Shown here piece by piece: positions 43,800-54,100 of a DNA stretch of 64,000 bases. Both the position numbers and the translations under genes were made by a program. The DNA is taken from positions 62,001 through 126,000 of the forward strand of contig NZ_JAHWGT010000005.1 in the NCBI RefSeq assembly GCF_020873895.1. The letters are read 5' to 3'. The notes beneath the pieces are model-generated. The model searched no databases, had not been told where the DNA came from, and was given only the letters and a program-made list of their open reading frames with translations. Every line of letters starts with the position of its first letter. The stretch's first letter is position 1. This DNA is from Streptomyces sp. DH12. Its GTDB lineage: Bacteria > Actinomycetota > Actinomycetes > Streptomycetales > Streptomycetaceae.

Positions 43800-44352
43800 C
43801 TGTGCTCCCTGCGTTCCGCTGACACCTTCCTCCGGCCGCCCGCCCACGGATCTCCGTGCCGGGCCGGGCCGACGCCCGACCGCGTACCGGCCGGGCGGCA
43901 CCCGGCGCCGGACGGCAGGCCGCGGCCCCGCCCGTGTGCGAGCACGGACTACGCGTGCCCCCTCAGGGCGAGGACATCCGTGCGGGGAGCGGAAAGTCGG
44001 GTTCGGTCCGCCCTCCGGCCACCGCCCGACTGCCCGGGAGCGCGAACCGCTCCGGCCCGCCGGCAGGTCACAGGGCGCCGGGGAACTCCGTGGCGTCGGG
44101 CGCCGACACCCTGGGCGCCGCCTCCGCGGCATGGCTCCGCCGCCCCGGCGCCTTCGGGCCGCTGCCGGACCCGTCGCATCCGGTGACCAGCGTCGCGGCA
44201 AGCTGCTTTGGGAAGCCGTCGACGATGTGCCGAAGCGGCACTCGCACGGGTGAGATGCCGTGTCCACCGCCTCGGCCCGACGTTGGGCAGGAGCCTGAAA
44301 GGCCCAGCAGGCGACCCTGATGTACCGGCCATCTGAAGGGACAGCGTGCCCG
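43800..44352. other. Intergenic gap at the left edge of the polyketide region
   Basis: 553 bases without a supported gene. On the minus strand, from about 44255 down to a stop at 44068, one frame reads PLRHIVDGFPKQLAATLVTGC and then a Gly/Ala-rich tail, coding-like but with no clear start or family. It may be the tail of a lost gene at the border of the MMPL-polyketide region. Confidence 0.35.
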
Positions 44353-46713
44353 ATGACCGACAAGCCCGTCGGAACCGCCGCTCCCCGGCAGACGGGGGTC
44401 ACCGAGGCGTCCCCCACCACCGATCCGCCCGGTGCCGAGGCGCCGGTTCCCTCCGGTCCCATCGCCGACCCGGACCGTCCGCACGCGGCAGCTCGCCCGG
44501 GATCTCCCGTCGCGCCGCGGATGGACCTGCTGGGCAGGGTGGCGCGCTGGTCCTACGGTCACCGCTGGTGGGTGATCGGCGCGGCGGCCTGCCTGCTCGT
44601 CATGGGCGCCGTGACGGGCGTGAGCGCGGGCGACCGGTGGTCGAACGGCGGCTACAGCGCCGGCGGAACGGCCGCTCAGGACGCTGAGCGCACCGCCCAG
44701 CGGTACGCCGCCGGCACGCCCGACCTGATCCTCCACATCCGTTCCAGCCGATCGGTCGACTCGCCCGACGTGACGCGGCAGGGCAGGAGGGTGACCGAGC
44801 TCGCCGCGCGGTCACCCGGCGTGGCTTCCGCGCTCTCGTACTGGACCACTGGGCTGGACCCGCTGCGCGAGGCCGACGGTCGCGGCGCGCTGCTCCGGAT
44901 GGACCTCGAGGGCGACGACTCCGCTGCTGCTCGCACGGCTCGTGATGTGGTGCCGTCCTTGCGCGCCGCCGCTCCGGAACTGACCATCTCGGCGAGCGGA
45001 CCTGCCTGGGTCAACGTCACCGCCACCGACCAGGCCCAACGCGACTTGTTGCACTCCGAGCTGTTCAACCTGCCTCTGGTCCTGCTCGTCCTGGCACTGG
45101 CCTTCGGGTCCTTGCGTGCCACGCTCGTACCCGTGGCGATCGGTGCGACCGCGGCGTCGGGAACGCTGGCGGTGCTGTCGGTCGTGTCCCAGCTGACCCC
45201 GGTGACGGTCTTCGCCGTCAATCTCAGCTGTGCCCTTGGCTTCGGCCTGGCCGTGGACTACGCACTGTTCACTCTCTCCAGGTATCGCGAGGAGCGCGCC
45301 CGTGGTCTGGAGGCCGAGGAGGCTGTCGGACGGGCGATGTCCAGCACCGGACGGGCGGTGGTCTTCTGTGCCATGACCATGGCGTGGTGCATGGCTGCGC
45401 TGCTCGTCTTTCCTCTGGGGCTGATCCGGTCGCTGGCCATCGCCTCGCTCATCGTCGTCGTGTTCTGCGTGGTGGGCACCCTGTTCCTGCTTCCTGCCTT
45501 GGTGGCCGCTCTGGGCGGGCGCATCGACGGCCTGGCCGTGTCGCGGCGCCCGCCATGGCGTCGGTTCGCCGGCAAGTCGGCGGCCGGGTCGGGTTGGCGG
45601 CGCATCGCCGTCACCGTGACCGGGCGGCCCTTGGTGTGGGCTGCGGCCGGTTCCGTCCTGCTGCTGGGGCTTGCGGCACCCGTCCTCTGGCTGCGGCCCG
45701 CCCTGATGGACGAGAGCATCCTGCCGCCCCATGCCGAGGCGCGGACCACCTCACAGGCCATCCGCGAAGCCTTTCCCCATCCGCCCGAGCGACAGCTGAC
45801 GGTCGTGTTGCCGCGTACGAACCCGGTGGCCCGAGCGAATGATCTGGATGCCTACGCCAGGCACCTGTCGGCCCTGCCCGGCACGGTCCGGGTGAGCACC
45901 GGCGCGGGCGACTACGCCGCCGGCAGGCTCATCGAAGCCCGACGCGCCGAGAAGGCCACCGAGCAGCATGGCACGCTGGTGATGGTGTTCACGGCGGGCC
46001 CTACCCAATCCCGGCAGACCGCCGACCTGGTCAATGCCGTACGCGCCGCTCCGGCGCCAGGACCCGCGCAGGTGGCGGGTACCGCAGTGCAGCTGGCCGA
46101 CACCAGGAAGGCCGTGACCGACGCGCTCGGCTGGTGGTCGGCACTGATGCTCAGCGGTGTGTTCGTGATGCTGCTGGTCTTCACCAGAAGCCTCCTGGTC
46201 GCGGTGAAAGCCGCGGTCCTCGGCGGGCTGAGTATCGGCGCGGCGCTCGGGCTGATGGTCCTGCTTTTCCAGCAGTTGCAACTCCTCGGCCCTCCGGCTG
46301 GGGGCGGCGAGGGGACGCTGGAGATCACCATGCTGCTGCTGGCTGCCGCCCTGGCGTTCGGACTCTGCGTGGACTACGAGGTCTTCCTCGTCGCCCGCAT
46401 GGCCGAGGAGTGGCGGCGCACCGGGCGGAACACCGCCTCCATCGTGTTCGGCATCGAACACACCGGTCGCTTGTTCACCGCCGCCGCGCTGGTCGTGACC
46501 GTCAGCATGGGCGCGCTGGTGGTGTCCGAGGTCCGCCTGCTGGTGGTCCTCGGAGCAACGATGGCCGCCATCGTCGTCCTCGACGCCACCGTCGTACGAG
46601 GTGTCCTCGTGCCGGCGGTGATGCAACTGGCGGGCCCGGCGAACTGGTGGACCCCGGCGGCTCGTCGGCGGGCCGGAGCGACGCGGCCTCCCGCCGCCAC
46701 GAGCACGCGATGA
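44353..46713 (+). CDS. MMPL-family lipid exporter
   Basis: A 786-residue RND-superfamily transporter of the MMPL type. After about 75 residues of Pro/Ala-rich cytosolic head, the usual plan is seen twice: one transmembrane segment, an outside domain, then five more segments, for about 11-12 in total. The two proton-path motifs are FGLAVDYALFTLSRYREE and FGLCVDYEVFLVARMAEEW. MMPL proteins of mycobacteria export polyketide-derived lipids, which fits the reducing polyketide synthase 1.4 kb downstream. Codons are less GC-extreme than in the surrounding genes. AAGGGA lies 11 bases before the ATG; an ATG at 44320 has no site. Confidence 0.93.
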   Translation: MTDKPVGTAAPRQTGVTEASPTTDPPGAEAPVPSGPIADPDRPHAAARPGSPVAPRMDLLGRVARWSYGHRWWVIGAAACLLVMGAVTGVSAGDRWSNGGYSAGGTAAQDAERTAQRYAAGTPDLILHIRSSRSVDSPDVTRQGRRVTELAARSPGVASALSYWTTGLDPLREADGRGALLRMDLEGDDSAAARTARDVVPSLRAAAPELTISASGPAWVNVTATDQAQRDLLHSELFNLPLVLLVLALAFGSLRATLVPVAIGATAASGTLAVLSVVSQLTPVTVFAVNLSCALGFGLAVDYALFTLSRYREERARGLEAEEAVGRAMSSTGRAVVFCAMTMAWCMAALLVFPLGLIRSLAIASLIVVVFCVVGTLFLLPALVAALGGRIDGLAVSRRPPWRRFAGKSAAGSGWRRIAVTVTGRPLVWAAAGSVLLLGLAAPVLWLRPALMDESILPPHAEARTTSQAIREAFPHPPERQLTVVLPRTNPVARANDLDAYARHLSALPGTVRVSTGAGDYAAGRLIEARRAEKATEQHGTLVMVFTAGPTQSRQTADLVNAVRAAPAPGPAQVAGTAVQLADTRKAVTDALGWWSALMLSGVFVMLLVFTRSLLVAVKAAVLGGLSIGAALGLMVLLFQQLQLLGPPAGGGEGTLEITMLLLAAALAFGLCVDYEVFLVARMAEEWRRTGRNTASIVFGIEHTGRLFTAAALVVTVSMGALVVSEVRLLVVLGATMAAIVVLDATVVRGVLVPAVMQLAGPANWWTPAARRRAGATRPPAATSTR

Positions 46714-46853
46714 GCACGCGCCGGAGGGGACTGCGGCACAGCCACCTTTCGCTGCCGGCGGCGACCGGCCGCCGGCTGTGCAACGCACACCACCGCATCT
46801 GCCCGGTCGGTGGCACGACGCCGGAGGAGCCGAGCAGATGGGCGAATCCGTAG
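46710..46853 (+). CDS. Possible 47-residue ORF overlapping the MMPL stop
   Basis: An ATG overlaps the MMPL stop codon (ATGA) and opens a short frame of 47 basic residues with two Cys and several His (LCNAHHRICPVGG), ending inside the palindrome at 46850. The overlap suggests coupling, but nothing else supports it; it may be chance. Confidence 0.2.
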   Translation: MSTRRRGLRHSHLSLPAATGRRLCNAHHRICPVGGTTPEEPSRWANP

Positions 46854-46880
46854 TCACATGACTACAGTCAGTTTTGACTG
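46850..46880. promoter_or_regulatory. Stacked palindromes before the reductase-PKS operon
   Basis: GTAGTCA (46850-46856) CA TGACTAC (46859-46865) is a perfect 7-base palindrome. CAGTCA (46865-46870) GTTT TGACTG (46875-46880) is a second, 6-base one. The four half-sites alternate as AGTCA, TGACT, AGTCA, TGACT. The site ends 18 bases before the ATG of the reductase gene, where an operator or promoter would lie. Confidence 0.6.
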
Positions 46881-46898
46881 GGATCGCCTGTATCGATC

Positions 46899-48041
46899 AT
46901 GCTGGGTGTCGTGACGGTTCTGCTGACCGGTGCCACCGGCTTCCTCGGGTCCCGTGTCGCCCATGCCCTCCTGACCACCCGTGACGAAAGCGTGATCGCC
47001 CTGGGCCGCGGAACTCCGGCCCACTTTCGCGGCCGTGTGCTCGACGCCCTGAAAGCTCACGGTGAGGACGTGGCCGAGGCCGGCCATCCGGCCCGTCTGC
47101 GGTGCGTCAGTGGTGATGTCACCGAACCGTGGCTGGGTCTGCCGCCGGCGCTGTACGCGCGTATCGCCCATGAGGTGGACGCGGTATGGCACTGCGCGGG
47201 TGACATCGCACTCACCGGCGAGCGGGAGCGGCTGTTCCGGGTCAATGTGCACGGCACGGCGCGCATCCTGGACTTCATGGAGCTGACGGCAGCTCACTGC
47301 CGACTGGTCCACCTGAGCACGATGGCCGTTGCCGGTGCCCGTCCCGGCGGGCGCGTCACGGAGAGCGAACTGTCGGACGCGTGCGGATTCGAGACGCATT
47401 ACGACGCCTCGAAGTTCGAGGCGGAGAAGGCGGTGCGCCAGTGGGCGGACCGCTACCGGCGGCCGGTGGTGGTGCTGCGGCCCGGCATCGTCGCGAACGA
47501 CCGCCCGCAGTCGGGCGACAGGGCGGGTCACCCGCTCTCGGTGCTCGGATCGATGGTCGAGGCCGTGGCGCGAGGCGGCGCGCCCGGCATCCCGGCGCAG
47601 CGACCCCACGGTACCCAGGTACGTCTGCGCCTGGCCGCTTCTCCGGATGCCGCTTTGAACATCGTTCCTGACCGTTACGCCACGGAAACCATGGTCCGCA
47701 TCGGACACGACGCGGACCACGACGGAGGCGGGGGAGCCCGCACCTTCCACGTGGTGCACGGGCAGAACACCACGGTCAAGGACCTGTTCACCGTGCTGGA
47801 ACAGCAGTACCCGGGCCTGCGGATCGAGTGCGTCACCGGTGACGTCCAGGACGCGACGGAGGCCGAGCGCCACATCGCCGCACACCTCACCGGCTTCCTC
47901 AGCTACTGCCGCCACCAGCGCACATACGACCGCTCCCACGCGCTCGCCGCGACACCCCCTCTCGAGGAGCCCGCGCCCATCGACGCCGCGTTCCTCCGCG
48001 GCGCTCTCGGCTTCACGGCTCACGCCGGCATGCCCGTCTGA
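46899..48041 (+). CDS. Stand-alone thioester reductase (NAD_binding_4/SDR type)
   Basis: A 380-residue extended SDR of the thioester-reductase family, like the R domains that end some NRPS/PKS lines and fatty-acyl-CoA reductases. The nucleotide loop is LLTGATGFLGSRV at residues 8-20, the catalytic pair is Tyr-x3-Lys in THYDASKFEAEKAV near 167, and LRPGIVANDR follows. It should release an acyl thioester as aldehyde, or on to alcohol, using NADPH. It starts about 80 bases before the thioesterase-less polyketide synthase in the same direction and is thus its likely release enzyme. A GTG at 46911 is an alternative start. Confidence 0.9.
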   Translation: MLGVVTVLLTGATGFLGSRVAHALLTTRDESVIALGRGTPAHFRGRVLDALKAHGEDVAEAGHPARLRCVSGDVTEPWLGLPPALYARIAHEVDAVWHCAGDIALTGERERLFRVNVHGTARILDFMELTAAHCRLVHLSTMAVAGARPGGRVTESELSDACGFETHYDASKFEAEKAVRQWADRYRRPVVVLRPGIVANDRPQSGDRAGHPLSVLGSMVEAVARGGAPGIPAQRPHGTQVRLRLAASPDAALNIVPDRYATETMVRIGHDADHDGGGGARTFHVVHGQNTTVKDLFTVLEQQYPGLRIECVTGDVQDATEAERHIAAHLTGFLSYCRHQRTYDRSHALAATPPLEEPAPIDAAFLRGALGFTAHAGMPV

Positions 48042-48119
48042 CGAGAGCCGTCCGGGTCCGCCGGCGGACTCCCGTCGCCCTTCTTTCACCCACCCTCTGC
48101 ACGTCTTCGGAGTCGTTCT

Positions 48120-51100
48120 GTGTCCTTGCGCATGCCGGCCTGGTCGGAAGAAGCCGTCGCCATCGTCGGAACGGCCTGCCGGCTGCCCGGTGGCATCCAC
48201 ACCCCCGACGACCTGTGGGCCGTCCTGTCGGCGGGCCGGGACGTCGTCGGTGAGGTCCCCGTCGATCGCTTTCCCGTAGGCGACTTCGTGGACGCGGCGC
48301 GTCGGCCGGGGTGGTCGTACACGGCCGCGGGCGGCTTCCTCGACGACATCGCGGGCTTCGACACCTCGTACTTCCAGGGGATCTCCCCGCGGGAGGCCGC
48401 CCGGATGGACCCGCAGCAGCGGCTGCTGCTGGAGATGGCCGTGGAGGCCCTCGACGACGCGGCCGTGGACGCGGCCCGGCTGGAGGGTTCCGACACCGCC
48501 GTCTTCATCGGCTGCTCCAGCCGGGACTACGGCGAGCTGCAGTCCTGCGTCCCGGAATCGGGCAACGCCTACACGGTCACCGGCATGGCCGGGGCCATCG
48601 CCGCCAACCGGCTGTCGCACTTCTTCGACTGGCGCGGGCAGTCCGTCATGGTCGACACCGCCTGCTCCTCCGCCCTGACCGCGGTTCATCAGGCGTGCGA
48701 GCACCTGCGCGCGGGGCGGGCCGGGGCCGCTGTCGCGGGAGGCGTCAACATCCTGCTCAACCCGCAGGGCTTCGCGGGGTTCTCGGCGGCGTCCATGCTG
48801 TCGCCGACCGGTCGCTGCCGGGCCTTCTCGGCGCGCGCCGACGGGTTCGTGCGGGCCGAGGGAGGCGGGCTGGTGCTGCTCAAGCGGCTGTCCGACGCCC
48901 GCGCGGACGGGGACCGCGTCCACGGGGTGATCGTGGCGAGCGGCACCAACAACGACGGCCGCACCCCCGGCCTCGCCCTTCCCAGCAGCGAGGCCCAGGA
49001 GGCGCTGCTGCGCGAGGTGTACGACCGGGCCGGGCTGTCTCCCGACGACGTGTCCTACCTGGAGGCGCACGGTACGGGTACTCCCGTCGGCGATCCTCTG
49101 GAGGCCCTGGCCATCGGTCGTGCCCTGGGCACCGGACGCCGACGGGGAGCACTGCCGATCGGCACGGTCAAGACCAACATCGGCCACCTGGAGGCCGCGT
49201 CCGGCATCGCGGGCCTGCTGAAGGCACTCCTCGTGCTGCGCCACCGACAGGTGCCCGCCCTGCTGCACGCGGACGAACTCAACCCGGCCATCGACTTCGA
49301 CGGACTCAACCTGCGGCCGGTGACCCGCCCGCAGGCGCTGGAAGGCGGCGGTCCGCTCGTCGCTGGTGTGAACTCCTTCGGGTTCGGCGGCGCCAACGCC
49401 CACGTCGTGCTGGCAGCCGCGGACCTTGACGCCCCCAGCCGTACCCGGCCCGATCACCAGGGTGACGGCACCCGACGGGCCCTGCCCGTCGTCGTCTCGG
49501 CCCGCACACCCGCGGCACTGCGGGCGTCGTGCGAACGGCTGGCCCAGCACCTCCAGTTCACCGAGGACACAGACTTCCCGGACGTCGCCTACACCGCCAC
49601 GGCACGGCGGCGGCGACACGAACACCGCGCCGCCGTCCTGGCCGCCACTCCGGGGGAGGCGGCGGACGCCCTGTTCGCCCTGGCCGCGGGGGAGGAGAGC
49701 GACCGTGCCGTCACCGACGTGGTGGCCCGGTCGGGGAAGGTGGCCTTCGTCTTCAGCGGCAACGGCGCCCAGTGGCCGGGCATGGCCGTGGACCTGCTGC
49801 GCGACGAGCCCGTCTTCGCCGCGGCGGCACAGCGGGTCGACGCGGAGATGGCACCGCTGCTGGGCTGGTCGGTGATCGACGAACTCGCCGCCGGTGCGCC
49901 CCGGCTCGATCTGACCGAGGTGGCTCAGCCGCTGTTGTTCACGGTGCAGGCGGCACTGGTCCGGTTGCTGGCGTCGTACGGCATCGAGCCGGACGCTGTG
50001 ACGGGCCACAGTGTCGGTGAGATCGCGGCGGCGTACGCGAGCGGTTGCCTGGACTTGGCCCAGGCGTGCCGGGTGGTGGTGGCCCGCAGCGAGGTCCAGG
50101 CACTCACCAAGGGGACGGGACGCATGGCCGCCGTCGGCCTCGGGCTGGAGGACGCCCGGAAGGAGCTGGCTTCCCGGGACGGACGTATCGAACTCGCCGG
50201 CGTCAACAGCGGCCACGACGTCACGCTCGCCGGAGACGCCGCGGCCCTCGCCGAGCTCGGACGGGAATTGGCGGGGCGGGAGGTCTTCTTCCGTGAGCTC
50301 GACCTCGACTACGCCTTCCACAGCCGGGCCATGGACACGGTGCGACAGGACCTGGCAGACCGCCTCGGCCGGCTCCGCCCCGCCCCGCACCGCTGCGACT
50401 TCGTCTCCACCGTCACCGGCGGTCCCGCGGAGGGCGAGCTGCTCGACGCCGCGTACTGGTGGCGCAACGTGCGCGAGCCGGTGCTGTTCGCCGACGCCGT
50501 ACGTGCACTGGCCGACGACGGTTGCACCCGGTTCGTGGAGATCGGACCGCACACCGTACTGTCCGGCTACCTGCGTCGACTCGTGGGCGCCGACGCGACG
50601 GTGGCGCTGTGCCGTCGTGACCGGCCCGCCACCGCCTCGGTGCGGCGCGGAGCCACCCGCCTGATCGCCGCCGGAGACCGGCCCGGCGGACAGGCCGCCG
50701 GCAAGGGCCGCGTCGTGTCGCTGCCGCCCTACCCCTTCCAGCGCGAGCGCTGCTACAACGGCGGTCCCGACTGGTGGGTGTCCGTTCCCCAGGACAAGAC
50801 CCTCGTGCACCCCCTGCTCGGTCGGCGTGCCGCCGTCGCCGAGCCGTCCTGGCACCAGAACCTCGGTACCAGCCGCCTCGCCTGGCTGGCCGACCACCAG
50901 GTGGACGGCAGTGTCGTCGTGCCCGGGGCCTGCTACGTCGAAGCGTTCCTCGCCGCCGGCCGGAGTGGGCTGGGGACCGGCTGCGAGGTCACCGACCTCA
51001 TGATCCTGCGCCCCCTGACGCTGCCCGGTGCCGACGACCCGAGCAGCGTCACGGTGCAGACGTCGCTGTCCCCGGAGGACGGCATCGCCTGGTTCGCCTC

Positions 51101-54100
51101 ACGAAGGACGGCAACCGACGACTGGACAGCGCACGCCCGCGGACGGGTCCGGCGCTGCGTGGCACCGGCCCCCGCCCCGCTCGACGTCGCCGCGGTGCGT
51201 GCGCGCCTGTCCGGACCGGCGGTCGATGCCGCCACCCACTACGACGGTACGGCCCGGGCGGGGCTCGCCTACGGCGCCCGTTTCCGGGTCCTCACCCGGC
51301 TGCACCTGGGTGAGGCCGAAGTTCTCGCCGGATTCCGACTGGCTCCGGGCGACGACCGCTCCGCCTTCGAGGCGCATCCGGTGGTCCTGGACGGCGCGCT
51401 GCAGGCTCTGGCGCCCCTGCTGGCCGCGACGGCGGGCGAGCGGATGTTCCTCCCGACCGGCTTCTCGACCGTCCGGGTCTGGCACCAGCTGCCCGCGGAA
51501 GGGTTCGTACACGCCCGGCTCCGCGAGCTGGCCGGGCCGGACGTGCTCGCCGACATCAGCGTCACGGCCGAGGACGGTACCGTCTGCGCCGAGCTGACCG
51601 GCTGCCGACTGCGCGGGGTCGAGGCGGCAGGCGCGAGCCCGGCCCACCTCCAGGAGCTGACGCAGGTGCTGCGCGCCGCCGGACACCACGAGCCCCGTGG
51701 CGACCGCTGCCCCTGGCCCGCGCCGGGGGACGCCGTGGCCGCGACCGAGGAGCAGCGCACCCGCGTGGAGGCGGAGCACACCGACGGCTACTCCGCCTTC
51801 GCCCCCGAGGTGAAGCTCACCGCGGGTCACTGGGCGGCGGCCGCCTTCGCGCGCCTGCTGCCGCACGGCGGGGACTTCGGCGCTCCCGAGCTGCTGGCCG
51901 CCGGCGTGCGGCCGCACCACCTGCCGTACACCCGGATGCTGGCCCGGCTGGCCGAACGGGCCGGCCTGCTGGAACCGGTCCGCGCGCCGGATGCCCTTGA
52001 GCCGAGGTGGCGACCGGCCGGGAGGCCCGAACCGCAGGCGCTGACCCAGCGCCTGGCCGACCGGTTCCCCGACTGGATCACGGCCATCGCCGTCTACGCC
52101 CGGTGCGGCGTCCACCTCACCGACGTGCTCACCGGCCGGACCGACGCGCGCGAGCTGCTGTTCGGCGAAGCCGACCGCCACTTGGCGGAAGCCTTCTACA
52201 CGGACAGCCCGCAACTGCGCCTGCACGGCCGTCTCGCAGCGATCCAGCTCGACCACATGCTCCGCGACTGGCCCCGAGGGCGGCCCTTGCGGATCCTCGA
52301 GGTCGGCGCCGGGACCGGCGGCCTCACCGGCCACCTGCTGCCGCTGCTGCCCGCTCACCTCACCGAGTACGTCTACAGTGACGTCTCGGCCGGCTACTTC
52401 CCGCGGGCCCAGGCCCGCTTCGCCGCCTACGACTTCGTCACCTACCGCGCCCTCGACCTCGACGCCGACCCGACCGACCAGGGCTTCGGCGCCGGCGAGT
52501 TCGACCTGGTGGTGGCGGCCAACGTGCTCCATGCCACCCGGGACGTGCGTGCCGCGTGCACCCGTCTCGCCCGCCTGCTGGCTCCCGGCGGGCACCTGAT
52601 GGCCCTCGAAAGCCACGACGGGGACATCCTCGGCCCGTGCTTCGGCCTGCTGGAGCAGTTCTGGTCCTTCACCGACACCGAATCGCGCACCACGGGACCG
52701 CTCCTGTCCCGGGAGGCCTGGCCCGCCGTGCTGACCGCCTCCGGGTTCGAGGCCGTCACCCGCACGGGGACCCGGCAGGCCGAGGCCGACGAGGACTACT
52801 CCTTGCTGCTGGCCCGACGGGCCGCCACCGCGCAGCAGACGCCTGTACCGAGGCCCACCCCCGCGCCCGCCGGCGCCGATGGCGGTACGTGGCTGCTCAT
52901 CACCGGCGTCGGCGGCCACCCGGCGGCCCGCCACATCCAGGAAACGCTGGAAGGTGCCGGCGCCCGGTCCCTGCTGCTGTCGGCGGCCGACGTGGAAACC
53001 AGCGACCTGGAGGCAGCGCAAGGCTGTCCCGGGCCGCTACGGGCTGTCGTCATGCTGCCGGAGCTCGCGGGCGGTGAGGTACCGAACGCCACCGATACGA
53101 TCGCGCGATCCGCCGACCTGATCAAAACGGCTGCGGGTCTGTGCACCCCGGCATCCGACGGACGGTCCGCCCTCTGGGTGGTCACCGGCCCGACCGGCCT
53201 CTTCCCGGCGCCCGAGACCAGCACCACGGCTTCCCCGCTCCACGCCGCAGCATGGGGAATCGGCCGCGTCCTGGCCAACGAACGCCCCCTCCTCACCGTG
53301 CGTCGAGTCGCCCTCCACCCGACGGGCACCCCCGACGAGGACGCCGGCCGGCTCGTGCGCGAACTCCTGCGCGCCGACGAGGAGGACGAGGTGGTGCTGG
53401 CAGAGCACGGCCGCTTCGTGCCCCGGGTGACCGCCTGTCCGCCACCGGCGTCCCCCGCCCGTCCAGGTGAGCATTACCGTCTGCGCCTCGCACGGGCCGG
53501 CCGCACACCCCGCCTGGTCTGGGAACCCGCGCAGGAACGCACCCCCGGAGCAGGGGAGATCGTGGTACGGGTGCGGGCCGCCGCCCTGAACTACCGCGAC
53601 GTGATGCTCGCCCAGGGCCTGCTCCCGCCCGGCGCCGAACCGGCGACCGCCGGCGGACCGCAGCTCGGTCTGGAGTGCGCCGGCGACGTCGTCGCGGTCG
53701 GACCGGGAGTGACGTCCCGGTCCGTCGGCGACCGCGTCTACGCCTTCGGGCACGGCACACTGGCCTCCCACGTCACCGTCGACGCCCGACAGACCGGGCT
53801 GATCCCCGGCACCATGAGCTACGCGCAGGCCGCGACGCTGCCCGCCGTCTACCTCACCGTCCTGCACTCTCTGGAGCGGTGCGCACACCTGCTGCCGGGG
53901 CAGACCGTGCTGGTACACGGCGGGGCCGGCGGCATCGGACTGGCCGCACTGCGCCACGCGCAGCACATCGGCGCCCGCGTCATCGCCACAGCGGGCAGCC
54001 CCGCAAAGCGGGACCTGCTGCACGCCCTCGGCGTCGAGCACGTCTTCGACTCCCGCAGCGTGTCGTTCGCCCACGACGTCACCGCGCACACCGATGGAGG

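Noticed and set aside
46854-50897. Very long open frame (over 1,300 codons) antisense to the reductase and polyketide synthase
   Set aside because: It is the mirror of strongly coding plus-strand genes in GC-rich DNA, has low-complexity sequence and no domain, start or ribosome site.
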